Assembly (NCBI GenBank): GCA_046590195.1
Contig: JBKJTP010000153.1
Span: 1-23,808, forward strand
Direction of reading: 5' to 3'
Source: JBKJTP01 sp046590195
GTDB lineage: Bacteria > Bacteroidota > Ignavibacteria > Palsa-1295
DNA length: 23,808 nucleotides
Part shown: one piece after another, positions 7,900-15,651 of the stretch
Position numbering within the stretch: position 1 is the first letter of the stretch
Layout: every line of letters begins with the position of its first letter
Notes under the pieces: generated by a model
Told to the model about the DNA's origin: nothing
What the model saw: the letters and a program-made list of their open reading frames with translations, nothing else
The model's database searches: none
Position numbers and translations under genes: made by a program

Positions 7900-8550
7900 T
7901 CAGTAATAGCCAAAGCGGAGGCGGTTGTCGATCGTGCGCGCGTTGTTCTTGGCTTTGAGCAGCCAGGCCTTGTACGCCTTCTCACGCTCATCGTCAGTCC
8001 GAGCTTCTGGTGCAAGGCTGAGCTTTAGAGACTTATCCTCCATCATCAATCGCTGAGCACCGACGATCCCAGCGACAACGTCCTGCTGCGTCGGGTCGTA
8101 GAGTGCTGCGTGCAAAGCCTCGGGATAGAACGTACCGCTTGAATCCGTGAACTGCTTCTTCAGAAATTCCGGTGGAGTATTCACCAACTCAGCTTTGACT
8201 TCATCCTCGGTCAACTTGAGCTCCCGCTTTGCGATCTCCTGACGGGTGAGTATCGCCTCTAGGCACTCATCCCATGCAGCGTCAACCCACTTCGTCCAAT
8301 CAGCTTCACTTGCGATACTGTCGCGCGCAGACTGCCGCATGATGTCAGCAAGGATCGTGCGGTAATCGGAGTAGGTGATCACATCCCCATTGATCACGCC
8401 AACGGTATCGGTTGGCTTATGCTTGCGAGGTTCGACCTTCTTCTCGACCTTCTTGACCTCGGTCTTGGGCGCTTTCTTCTTTTGTGCGATAGAGTCATGC
8501 GCGAAAATTGCGCACAAACCAAAAACGAGGATCGGGAGGAGACGCTTCAT
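7900..8550 (-). CDS. Exported SurA N-terminal-like protein without a PPIase domain
   Basis: The protein (216 residues from the ATG) starts with a signal peptide: KR, then a hydrophobic stretch LLPILVFGLCAIFA, with probable cleavage near DSIAQ. A Lys-rich linker of ~25 residues follows, then a helical domain beginning VGVINGDVITYSDYRTIL. This matches the opening of the SurA/PpiD-type chaperone N-terminal domain (a VNGxxIT motif followed by long helices). The parvulin isomerase domain normally present in SurA is absent; the protein ends shortly after a C-terminal helix containing KAYKAWLLKAKNNARTI. A periplasmic holdase or outer-membrane-protein chaperone role is inferred. I chose ATG 8550 rather than the TTG three codons earlier because it gives a compact signal peptide. 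No Shine-Dalgarno is visible. Confidence 0.65.
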   Translation of the reverse strand: MKRLLPILVFGLCAIFAHDSIAQKKKAPKTEVKKVEKKVEPRKHKPTDTVGVINGDVITYSDYRTILADIMRQSARDSIASEADWTKWVDAAWDECLEAILTRQEIAKRELKLTEDEVKAELVNTPPEFLKKQFTDSSGTFYPEALHAALYDPTQQDVVAGIVGAQRLMMEDKSLKLSLAPEARTDDEREKAYKAWLLKAKNNARTIDNRLRFGYY

Positions 8551-8615
8551 TAAAGACAATGGATTAGACCAGTTAGATCAGTAGCCACGAGGCTAACCGT
8601 CAGGCAAAACCGGGT

Positions 8616-9764
8616 CTAAGCTGCGATAGTTGGTGAGTTCACATTCACCGGCTCATTCTCCAATTCGGCAACGGTCTCATCGCACATGTAATCGACGACA
8701 GCGCGGATATCGCGCGTCTTGTTCCAGACATCCAGCTGCCTATCGGCTCCGGAGCCACGCTCGAAGAATTTCATCACGCTGTAGCATTCCTTGCGCGAGC
8801 CAAGATCGTCGACGACGTCATCGATGAAGTCGAGCATCTCTTCGACGAGCTGCTTGAAAGGCACTTCCTCTTCGCGACCAAAATCAACGAGCTTACCATT
8901 GATACCGTAGCGTGATGCACGCCATTTGTTCTCGAGGATGAGCGCGCGGCGATACTGGCGGAAGCCGAGATTGCGAGCGCGTAGCTTGTAAAGCTTGGCT
9001 GCAATTGCCTGCATGATCGCTGCAAGAGCGATCGTCTCTTCGACACGCATCTGCGCATCGCATACACGAACCTCAAGTGTCGGGAAGATCGGATGCGGAC
9101 GAACATCCCACCAGATCTTCTTGCCCGTATCGATGCAACCGGTCTTTACCAGTAGCTTGACGAAGTTATCGAACTCGCTATAATCGGTGTAGGAATCGGG
9201 GATATTTGTGCGAGGATAACGATCGAATACTTTTGTGCGGAAGCTCTTAAGTCCCGTATCGCCGCCAAGCCAGAACGGACTGTTCGATGAGAGCGCAAGC
9301 AAGTGAGGCAGGAAGTACCTGAACTCGTTCATGATCTGGATCTGCAGATCGCGGTCCTCGATCCCGATGTGCACGTGCAAGCCGAAGATAAGATTTGCGC
9401 GGGCAACAAGCTGCATCTCTTCGATCAAGCGATCGTAGCGCTCGTTCGGGAAGATCTGCTGATCGCGCCAATCAGCGAACGGATGCGTGCCTGCCGATGC
9501 GATCTTCAGTCCCTGGTTCTCGGCAAGGTCCTTCAAGAACTTACGAAGTGTGCGAACTTCTTGCTCAGCCTCCTGAATGTTATTGCAGATGCCTGTCCCG
9601 ACCTCGGCGACTGATTGGTGGATCTCGGGCTTCACCCGTTCGGCGATGATCGTCGAATTTGAACCAAGCATCTGGAGGATATGGCTCTTAAGATCGCGGG
9701 TGACCGGATCGATCAGCTGAAATTCTTCTTCAATGCCGATGGTAAGCGCTGGTGCCTTTTGCAT
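8616..9764 (-). CDS. Carboxylate-amine ligase, GCS2 (YbdK-like) family
   Basis: This is a glutamate-cysteine ligase type 2 family enzyme of the glutamine-synthetase fold; the family joins a carboxylate to an amine using ATP, but the substrates of most members are unknown. Visible motifs are GIEEEFQLIDP (residues ~10-20, metal and ATP binding), AEVGTGI, GTHPFADW (residues ~92-99), GLHVHIGI (128-135) and the WWDVRPHPIFPTLEVRVCD block. At 382 residues it has the usual length. The start is ATG 9764. The neighbouring upstream gene (64 nt away, same strand) encodes an ATP-grasp ligase, so the two may act in sequence on one peptide-like product. Glutamate-cysteine ligase activity is possible but not shown by the sequence. 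Confidence 0.88.
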   Translation of the reverse strand: MQKAPALTIGIEEEFQLIDPVTRDLKSHILQMLGSNSTIIAERVKPEIHQSVAEVGTGICNNIQEAEQEVRTLRKFLKDLAENQGLKIASAGTHPFADWRDQQIFPNERYDRLIEEMQLVARANLIFGLHVHIGIEDRDLQIQIMNEFRYFLPHLLALSSNSPFWLGGDTGLKSFRTKVFDRYPRTNIPDSYTDYSEFDNFVKLLVKTGCIDTGKKIWWDVRPHPIFPTLEVRVCDAQMRVEETIALAAIMQAIAAKLYKLRARNLGFRQYRRALILENKWRASRYGINGKLVDFGREEEVPFKQLVEEMLDFIDDVVDDLGSRKECYSVMKFFERGSGADRQLDVWNKTRDIRAVVDYMCDETVAELENEPVNVNSPTIAA

Positions 9765-9828
9765 AACAGGAACGGGTAATTACACTTGGATCAATAATCA
9801 AACCCACGAGAACCGGAGGCTCTACGCA

Positions 9829-10764
9829 TTAAGAGAGCAGAAGTTCTTTCCAACCGGTCTTCGCAGTGATCTTTTTGCGGCCTTTCTTTGCCAGGGAGAT
9901 CAAGTATTCGGCTGCGGTCTGCACGACCCACTCGAAATTTTCATCTCCGACCGAGGCGGCCTCAGCATCCGGCGCTGGGTTCGTGAAGTCGATAGCATAC
10001 GGGATGCCATCCTGAACAGCAAATTCGACGGTATTGAATTCATAACCGAGCGTATTGCAGATCGTCAGGCAATCCTTCTCGATCCGCTTCTTCATTTTGG
10101 AATCCGGCGAGAAGCCTGCGGCATAGCGAAGATGGTGCGGATTGCGCGGCTCGTACGGCATAATGCGTACATGCTTTCGCCCGATCACGTAGCACCGGTA
10201 ATACTCTTCGAATTCAACCGACTGCTGTAAGGTCATGACCAGTTGATCGGACTCGTCGTACGCCGCAAAGAATTCATCTGCATCGTGCACCTTATAAACG
10301 CTCTTCCATCCGCCGCCAGCATGAGGCTTGAAGAACGCAGGGAAGCCGATGTATGCGAACATCTCTTCCCAGCCAAGCGGGAAGCGCATATTGCGGAAGG
10401 AGGTGTCACTTGTGTCAGGCGGCATGTTCTTGCTAGGCACCAGCGCAGTGCGTGGCACAACGATGCCTGCCTTCGCACATGCTGCATACGAGAAGAACTT
10501 CTCGTCGGCGCTCCACCACAGCGGGTTGTTCACGACGTGCGTACCTGAGAGGAGCATGTTCTTGAGCACCGCGCGATAGAACGGGATGTCCTGGCTGATG
10601 CGATCGAGCACGACGTCGTACTTCGATACCTCATCCATCTTCCAGTTATCGATCGAGCACCATTCGCAGGCGACTCCATCTTTCTTGCCCAGTTCATTGA
10701 TGCGGTCGCGAAGAGCAACGGGAAATGTCTGCTCCATGCCGAACAACAGTCCGATAAGCGGCAT
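9829..10764 (-). CDS. ATP-grasp family ligase (substrate unknown)
   Basis: The 311-residue protein has an ATP-grasp layout. The N-terminal ~100 residues hold a Rossmann-like lid region (PLIGLLFGME, then YDVVLDRISQDIPFY and HVVNNPLWWSADEKFF). The central FPAFFKPHAGGGWKSVYKV at residues ~141-159 is the ATP-binding Lys and glycine-rich loop. The metal-binding end, YAIDFTNPAPDAE at residues ~256-268, stands where related ligases have an E-x-N motif. It resembles RimK/glutathione-synthetase-type ATP-grasp enzymes, which form amide or peptide bonds through acyl-phosphates. It is the first gene of a five-gene minus-strand run, immediately before the GCS2 ligase. Starting at ATG 10764, it has a near-match -7 element (GATATTTG, 10836-10843) upstream. 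The substrate cannot be read from the sequence. Confidence 0.78.
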   Translation of the reverse strand: MPLIGLLFGMEQTFPVALRDRINELGKKDGVACEWCSIDNWKMDEVSKYDVVLDRISQDIPFYRAVLKNMLLSGTHVVNNPLWWSADEKFFSYAACAKAGIVVPRTALVPSKNMPPDTSDTSFRNMRFPLGWEEMFAYIGFPAFFKPHAGGGWKSVYKVHDADEFFAAYDESDQLVMTLQQSVEFEEYYRCYVIGRKHVRIMPYEPRNPHHLRYAAGFSPDSKMKKRIEKDCLTICNTLGYEFNTVEFAVQDGIPYAIDFTNPAPDAEAASVGDENFEWVVQTAAEYLISLAKKGRKKITAKTGWKELLLS

Positions 10765-10897
10765 AGCGGGGTGTGGTTATGTTTTGCGGATCAAGTCTGC
10801 AGGCTTGGGCCTGCGCGTACAATAAGGGAATCCTACAAATATCGGAATAAAAGAAGCGGGGAGCGCAGATACAGCCGAGAAAACCTAGCGAGGGTAA

Positions 10898-10930
10898 GAA
10901 AATAGAAAAGCCCCTGACTCTCAGGGGCTT
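10898..10930 (-). terminator. Intrinsic terminator after the exported protein gene
   Basis: AAGCCCCTGA (10908-10917) and TCAGGGGCTT (10921-10930) form a perfect 10-bp stem with a 3-nt loop. On the minus strand it is followed by a T-rich run (TTTTCTATTTTCTT). It lies 37 nt past the stop of the gene at 10968-11795 and separates that gene from the ATP-grasp/GCS2 run. Confidence 0.85.
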
Positions 10931-10967
10931 GCTGCGTGCCTCGGTAGCAGTCGCTACACGACGTGAA

Positions 10968-11795
10968 TTACTTGCCGACCTCGATCTCCAACGGGGCCGT
11001 ACGGCTGACTTCTTTACCAGCGTTCTTGACGGCCATGGAGAGGCTAGCCTTTCCGGGCTTGAGGTCTGGGGGGGCGATGAAGTCCAGCGCCATGCCGCGA
11101 GGGGTGATGCTGCACTGCTCTACGTAAACGCGCCATTCCTTGCCGTTCTGATTGATAAACAAGTAATTGGCCTGCTCGACGCGCTCCCAGTCGTTCGAGA
11201 TGCGCTTCAGAAGACGTGTGTATTGATCAGCTTTGTCCAGCTTGGAATAACCGACGTTATGCTCCAGCTCCGCAATCGCGATCTCCTTTGCACGCTCGAG
11301 TACGGCGGTTGGGACAAAGCCCTCACCGATCAGCTTGAACTGAGCGAGCGGCGTGATGCTCGAGCCCTGCAAACGCAGAAGTTTTGCTTCGTAGGTGCTA
11401 TTGACAGTGAATGAATACGGCACACTCGCGTCTCGGACATTCACAAGAAATAACGATGCAGGGCCTTCGTCCATGCCGGTAGGGGCCATGAAGGTGGCGA
11501 TACAGCTATCGCCGAGAGTCTGATACGAGCCTAGTGACGTCCAGACCTGCTTGCCCTTTTGCTCGATACGAAGGATCGGAATTTCCGACTGCACCCAGGC
11601 GATCAGTCGCTCTGCCGTGCACTTTGCCTGCGTGAAGGGCTTCTCCGGATCGGGATTCTCGAACACGATAAAGCCCATTTGTCCAGGCGAGATCGTCTTA
11701 GGATAGCTATAAACTTTGAGTCGTTTAGCCGATGCGTTCGTCGAGATGCTGACGCCAATGAGGAGCGCGATAAGCGCGAGGAATGTACGATTCAT
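10968..11795 (-). CDS. Exported protein of unknown function
   Basis: I do not recognise this 275-residue protein. It opens with a clear signal peptide, NRTFLALIALLIGVSIS, with cleavage likely near NASA-K, so it is periplasmic or beyond. The mature part starts RLKVYSYPKTISPGQMGFIVFENPDPEKPF and ends PGKASLSMAVKNAGKEVSRTAPLEIEVGK; both ends look like beta-sandwich (Ig- or IPT-like) strands, while the middle (~160-200) is helical with many charged residues. It may therefore be two beta domains around a helical insert. No catalytic motif, lipobox or C-terminal sorting signal is evident. It is a single-gene unit with its own terminator. It starts at ATG 11795 with a weak ribosome site. Confidence 0.75.
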   Translation of the reverse strand: MNRTFLALIALLIGVSISTNASAKRLKVYSYPKTISPGQMGFIVFENPDPEKPFTQAKCTAERLIAWVQSEIPILRIEQKGKQVWTSLGSYQTLGDSCIATFMAPTGMDEGPASLFLVNVRDASVPYSFTVNSTYEAKLLRLQGSSITPLAQFKLIGEGFVPTAVLERAKEIAIAELEHNVGYSKLDKADQYTRLLKRISNDWERVEQANYLFINQNGKEWRVYVEQCSITPRGMALDFIAPPDLKPGKASLSMAVKNAGKEVSRTAPLEIEVGK

Positions 11796-11950
11796 AGCTG
11801 TAGAAGTGCGAAGTCTTTATCGGGGGAGGCTCAGTTGCCTGATCGAGGAGCATGACTGTGCAGGCTCGGGAGGCTAAAGAAGCAAGCTTCTGTCGAGCTT
11901 AATCGACACTTTGTAGAGGGAAAAGATTCTGACGTCGAGGATTGCCTGAA

Positions 11951-11983
11951 AACGAAAAAGGCCAGTCGTGAGACTGGCCTTTT
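11951..11983 (-). terminator. Intrinsic terminator after secG
   Basis: AAAAGGCCAGTC (11956-11967) and GACTGGCCTTTT (11972-11983) form a perfect 12-bp stem with loop GTGA. On the minus strand the stem runs into TTTTTCGTTTT. It lies 23 nt after the secG stop. The remaining sequence between here and the gene starting at 11795 shows no gene. Confidence 0.88.
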
Positions 11984-12006
11984 GAAAATCTGTGCCCTAT
12001 TGAGCG

Positions 12007-12381
12007 TTACTGAGCTGGCGCCGGAGCCGGTGCAGCAGGAGCAGTCGTCTGAGGTACGACTGGAGTTGAGGTCTGCGGAGATGGAACAGCCGGGGTCGCA
12101 ATCGGTGCTGGACCCTGCTGTATGGCGCTCGGCCCTGTCGTCGCGCCATCTGGAACGAGGAGGAGGTTGATGACGAGCACCAAGAACATGAGAATGGCGG
12201 CGAGATAGATCGTCGCCTTGACAAGGAAATCCGCTGCTCGGCGAACGCCGAAGACTGCACCTACGCCGCCTGGCGCGGCCAATCCGCCTGCGAGGCCCTG
12301 ACCCTTTGCGGCCTGAGCGAGTACGACAAGAGCGAGGAGGATCGCTACGAGGATCGTGAGAATAATTGCAACCGTATACAT
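12007..12381 (-). CDS. secG: Preprotein translocase subunit SecG
   Basis: SecG is the small accessory subunit of the SecYEG channel. The sequence has the expected two membrane helices (residues ~2-22 and ~53-76) joined by the typical loop AAKGQGLAGGLAAPGGVGAVFG, followed by RRAADFLVKAT before helix 2. The two-helix core fits the family. The ~45-residue tail is low complexity, rich in Pro, Ala, Thr and Gln, ending PAAPAPAPAQ; this is common in SecG of this group and probably disordered. It starts at ATG 12381 and stands alone, with a terminator after it. No convincing promoter was found in the gap upstream, which contains a palindrome at 12535-12576. Confidence 0.94.
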   Translation of the reverse strand: MYTVAIILTILVAILLALVVLAQAAKGQGLAGGLAAPGGVGAVFGVRRAADFLVKATIYLAAILMFLVLVINLLLVPDGATTGPSAIQQGPAPIATPAVPSPQTSTPVVPQTTAPAAPAPAPAQ

Positions 12382-12534
12382 CTGCTACGTAAAACGTTAA
12401 TACTAAGATCGATGGCGCTTGGGCTAATCGGCTGAAAAAACCACTTTATTACGCCTTTGGGCCCACCTTTGAAAGAACGGAGACAAGTCAACAGATGGGT
12501 CGGAAAACAATTCCTACGCATCCGTCCAAGTATG

Positions 12535-12576
12535 TAGGTCCTATGCGACCTAGACCTATAGGAGCCATAGGACCTA
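12535..12576. repeat. GGTCCTAT palindrome, copy 2
   Basis: TAGGTCCTATG (12535-12545) and CATAGGACCTA (12566-12576) are perfect 11-bp inverted arms around a 20-nt centre that itself contains ACCTAGACCTATAGG. It ends 4 nt from the aspartokinase stop codon. It shares the left arm TAGGTCCTATG and the CTATAGGA core with the element at 3309-3335. There is no T-run on the minus-strand side, so it is not a typical intrinsic terminator. Confidence 0.7.
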
Positions 12577-12580
12577 TCGA

Positions 12581-13984
12581 TCAGGCTCCGAAAAAATCCT
12601 TGTGCAGTTTCCTCAAGGCCGGCACCGATCGCTCCTGATCGAGTATCGCGACAAGACTATTCTCGATCGGAAAGATCGCGAGAGGCGCATACTGCCTCAA
12701 CGACTTGAAGAAGTGATCGCGCAGTTCTTCGCTGTCGCTGCCGTTGCGGAAGATGAGGGAGACAGATGCCAGCGGCTTCTTATCCTTTGTCTCCGGAAAG
12801 CGATCCTTCGTTCTTGCGAGGAATTCATTGCGATCCTCCTTGCGCAAGAATGCTGTCGTCTTCTCGCTCGAAGAGATCGTATGCAACACCTTCTGGAATG
12901 CAAGGCGCGATCGCTTAGCATCGAGCGGCGTGAGCTTGGCTGAAGCTGCCTTTGCAAGCGCAAGCATTTGGACACTTACCAGATTTTGTTCGACCGCAAC
13001 TGCCAGCGGCTTCAGTCTGCCGGAGGCCTGCTCACCAGTAATAGATGTTTGCTTTGACTTCGTGGCTTTTGGTGAAGCAACCTTCAGCGTGATGTCATGC
13101 TTCGCCTGCTTCAACGGATGCGCTACCAGTGGATGCAGGATTCGCGCGCCACGCCGGCCAAGTTCTTCAGCCTCAGCAAATGAAAGCGACTTGATAAGCT
13201 TCGCCTGTGGCACTAGCTCAGGATCAGCGGTAAAGATGCCCGGCACCGATTTCCAGAGCACTACTTCTTCTGCATTCAGGGCGCGCGCGAGAATGGTCCC
13301 GGTAAGGTCAGAGCTCTCGCTTCCCATTGTCGTCGTCCGGCCATCGCGAGTAGCGCCAACAAAGCCTTGCGTCAACACGATGTTCGATCGCTCCAGCCAC
13401 GGCATGATCGACTTCTGGGCGCGTTGCTCGATCTCCTCCATGATTGGGGAGGCTGAGCCGAAGTCCTCGTTCGTGATGATAACCTCACGCGCATCGATCA
13501 CCTTCAGTGGCAGTCCACGCTCTTCGAGCAGCACGCTGATCAGCGCCATCGCGAGGGCCTCACCTTGAGCGAGCACAGAGTCTCGAACGCGATTAGTCAG
13601 CTCGCGGGTGATCGAGATACCCTCGATCAATGCGACAGTAGCTCTTGAGACTTTCGTGATCTCCTCTTCGAATCGCTTCAGTGACGGTGGCAGCAATCGC
13701 AAGGTCGAGGCGAGCTGATCGTGCGAAAGCAGCGTCCGATCGAGATTCTCAAGCGCCTGGGCAAGCGCGCCATCGCGGGCGAGCTCAGCCGAGCGCTGCA
13801 ACTGGCGGGTCGTGTGGCCGATCGCAGAGACGACGACAACGACGCCGTGCGTCAGGTCCTTGCGCTTGGATCTCCGCCGAGCGGATCCGATCTCGGTAAC
13901 ATGCGCGTCGCGGACCAAGCCGACCAGCGTCTCCAGACCTCGCGCTGTGCGCGTCGTTGCTCCGCCAAATTTATAAACTACCAA
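12581..13984 (-). CDS. lysC: Aspartate kinase
   Basis: Aspartokinase phosphorylates aspartate, the first step to lysine, diaminopimelate, threonine and methionine. Seen in order: VYKFGGATT at the N terminus (the KFGG phosphate loop), VVVVSAIGHTT, QGEALAMALIS, VLTQGFVGATRDGRTTTMG followed by SESSDLTGT, and WKSVPGIFTADPELVPQAKLI with GRRGARILHPLVAHPL. The C-terminal ~150 residues are in the place of the two ACT regulatory domains but are divergent, so which end product inhibits it cannot be predicted. The start codon is TTG 13984: an in-frame stop lies five codons upstream and no ATG or GTG intervenes before KFGG. Length is 467 residues. The symbol is the general one; a thrA- or metL-type regulatory class is not excluded. 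Confidence 0.9.
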   Translation of the reverse strand: MVVYKFGGATTRTARGLETLVGLVRDAHVTEIGSARRRSKRKDLTHGVVVVVSAIGHTTRQLQRSAELARDGALAQALENLDRTLLSHDQLASTLRLLPPSLKRFEEEITKVSRATVALIEGISITRELTNRVRDSVLAQGEALAMALISVLLEERGLPLKVIDAREVIITNEDFGSASPIMEEIEQRAQKSIMPWLERSNIVLTQGFVGATRDGRTTTMGSESSDLTGTILARALNAEEVVLWKSVPGIFTADPELVPQAKLIKSLSFAEAEELGRRGARILHPLVAHPLKQAKHDITLKVASPKATKSKQTSITGEQASGRLKPLAVAVEQNLVSVQMLALAKAASAKLTPLDAKRSRLAFQKVLHTISSSEKTTAFLRKEDRNEFLARTKDRFPETKDKKPLASVSLIFRNGSDSEELRDHFFKSLRQYAPLAIFPIENSLVAILDQERSVPALRKLHKDFFGA

Positions 13985-14061
13985 GGGAAATACTGATTAG
14001 GATAGAGGACTCGCGAATTCTGCTCCGCTTCATAACCTTTGAGGTAACAAGATACATTCGG

Positions 14062-14082
14062 AATTCGTAATTCCTAATTCGT
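14062..14082. repeat. Three tandem AATTC(G/C)T heptamers
   Basis: AATTCGT, AATTCCT and AATTCGT follow one another directly (14062-14082), then a partial AAT. They lie in the 173-bp divergent gap between the aspartokinase gene and birA, just upstream of the predicted birA promoter. The rest of that gap contains nothing else I can name. Confidence 0.6.
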
Positions 14083-14104
14083 AATCATCCCCTTCGAGCC
14101 GTTG

Positions 14105-14112
14105 TAACTTTG
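14105..14112 (+). promoter_or_regulatory. Candidate -7 promoter element for birA-coaX
   Basis: TAACTTTG matches TAnnTTTG perfectly, 45 nt before the birA ATG at 14158. The position of the -33 element holds TTCG, not a clear TTG. The predicted transcript start, about 14117, rules out using the TTG at 14110 as a start codon. Confidence 0.45.
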
Positions 14113-14157
14113 CAGTGGTCACATTTTGCTCGCGTTTCTCCCTCCTTCTGGTCAGAT

Positions 14158-14901
14158 ATGTGGAATGTTCTTTTTTACGATTCTCTCGATTCAACGAATA
14201 CATTTGCTTGGGAGCAGCTCTCTCAAGGTTCGCTTCGCCATGGCGACGTGATACAGGCGGCCCACCAGACCGGTGGCCGCGGCAGATTTAACAACCGAAA
14301 TTGGGCTGATGAACCGGGCGCATCGCTGCTCATGAGCATCGTACTTACCGAGGTCAATGCGAGCATCTTGCCGTTGCTCTCGTTTGTAACAGGCCTCGCC
14401 GGAGTCAGGGCGCTACGGAGAGGGCAATCCGCAGTCCACGGTGATCGAATTAGATTGAAGTGGCCCAATGACATTCTGATCGAGCGGAAAAAAGTGGCCG
14501 GTATCCTGATCGAGAATTGCTGGAATGGCGCTGAGCTGAGGGGATGCGTAGTTGGCATCGGCATCAATGTCAATCAATCGAGCTTTGAAGAAGCACTTGC
14601 GAAGACGGCGACCTCGGTGAAGCTCGCCTTCATGAAGGAAATGGTCGTCAATGATCTCCGCGACAGCATTCTTGCGGAGCTTCGATCGTTGCTCCACCTG
14701 GATCGTAATGATCTGCTAAAGCAGATACGCAGGGAGCTCGAATGGATGTCAACGATCAAAGGGCTATCGGTGCATTTGCTCGAAGGACTCGATTACAATA
14801 ATGCACAATTCAAAGGGATCACGGATGACGGCGCATTGCTGATCCAGCACGCGGATCAGACCACAATGGTGTATGCGGCAACACTGAGCTTTTCGCGATA
14901 G
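14158..14901 (+). CDS. birA: Biotin--[acetyl-CoA-carboxylase] ligase (no DNA-binding domain)
   Basis: This enzyme activates biotin as biotinyl-AMP and attaches it to the biotin carboxyl carrier protein. Visible motifs are YDSLDSTNTFAWE at residues ~7-19, HQTGGRGRFNNRNW at ~36-49 (the biotin-adenylate loop), LKWPNDILIERKKVAGILIE at ~100-119 with the catalytic Lys region, and VVGIGINVN. The C-terminal ~50-residue SH3-like domain is present. The N-terminal winged-helix repressor domain of E. coli BirA is missing, so this is a monofunctional class I ligase without operator binding. ATG 14158 is chosen because it begins directly at the catalytic domain; the 16 codons before it overlap the predicted promoter. 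coaX follows after 6 nt. Confidence 0.92.
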   Translation: MWNVLFYDSLDSTNTFAWEQLSQGSLRHGDVIQAAHQTGGRGRFNNRNWADEPGASLLMSIVLTEVNASILPLLSFVTGLAGVRALRRGQSAVHGDRIRLKWPNDILIERKKVAGILIENCWNGAELRGCVVGIGINVNQSSFEEALAKTATSVKLAFMKEMVVNDLRDSILAELRSLLHLDRNDLLKQIRRELEWMSTIKGLSVHLLEGLDYNNAQFKGITDDGALLIQHADQTTMVYAATLSFSR

Positions 14902-14907
14902 ACTACG

Positions 14908-15651
14908 ATGCCTCATTGGCTGATCGATATCGGAAATACAAAGACTGCGCTCGCCCTACTCGTAAGAGGCGAACTCACCTCACGATATACGGTACCAACA
15001 TCGGCGCTGGAGAACTTCACGCTCGACTTCATCCGAGATGATGGCAAGGCGCTCATATCATCAGTCGTACCGATTGCCACAGAGCGGCTCCAGGAGATAC
15101 TCAAAGATCGGGGCATCGCTTCGCGGGTGATCACTGCGGCCGATGTGCCGATGGAGAATCAGTACGAAGAGATAGAGAAGCTTGGTACCGATCGCATTCT
15201 CGCAGCGTATGCAGCGTATGAGCACTATGGCAAGCCACAACAGAAGAATGTGATCGTCGTGAGCCTTGGAACTGCGACGACATTCGAGTGCATCTCTAGC
15301 GAGGGGGTCTATCTCGGTGGTGCCATCACGCTTGGTATTGGCAGCATCATCGATGCGATCCACGAACGAACTGCGCAACTTCCAAAAGTGCCGTTGGACG
15401 TGCCTCAGTCAGCGATCGGAAAGACTACGATGGCCTCGCTCCAGTCTGGCATGCTGAATACCCAGCTCCTCGGCATCCGCGAATTCACACACACACTTGC
15501 GGCCGAAGCTTTCCCATCCGACAAGCCTATCGTCATTGCCACCGGCGGACTAGCCCAATTCACACACACACATCTGCCAGGACTCTTCGATGATGTGGAT
15601 CAGGATCTGGTCTTGAAGGGTCTGGCTCTCATGGCCGACCGCCTAAAATAG
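14908..15651 (+). CDS. coaX: Type III pantothenate kinase
   Basis: CoaX phosphorylates pantothenate, the first step to coenzyme A. The N-terminal WLIDIGNTKTALAL is the phosphate-1 motif (Asp7). The pantothenate-site motif KLGTDRILAAYAAYEHYG holds Asp95. GTATTFE at ~121-127 is the second phosphate motif, and GGAITLGIGSIIDAIHERTAQLPKV follows. Length (247) is normal. The second phosphate motif reads VSLGTATTFE, where many CoaX proteins have an Asp before GTA and another after the second T; here these are Ser119 and Glu127. The last quarter carries two (E/Q)FTHT segments encoded by AATTCACACACACA tracts. It is 6 nt after birA, so co-transcribed. The next plus-strand gene begins about 960 nt further on. 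Confidence 0.9.
   Translation: MPHWLIDIGNTKTALALLVRGELTSRYTVPTSALENFTLDFIRDDGKALISSVVPIATERLQEILKDRGIASRVITAADVPMENQYEEIEKLGTDRILAAYAAYEHYGKPQQKNVIVVSLGTATTFECISSEGVYLGGAITLGIGSIIDAIHERTAQLPKVPLDVPQSAIGKTTMASLQSGMLNTQLLGIREFTHTLAAEAFPSDKPIVIATGGLAQFTHTHLPGLFDDVDQDLVLKGLALMADRLK

Noticed and set aside
12744..13568. 274-codon plus-strand open frame
   Set aside because: It is the antisense shadow of the aspartokinase gene, Ser/Arg/Ala-rich and without recognisable domains.
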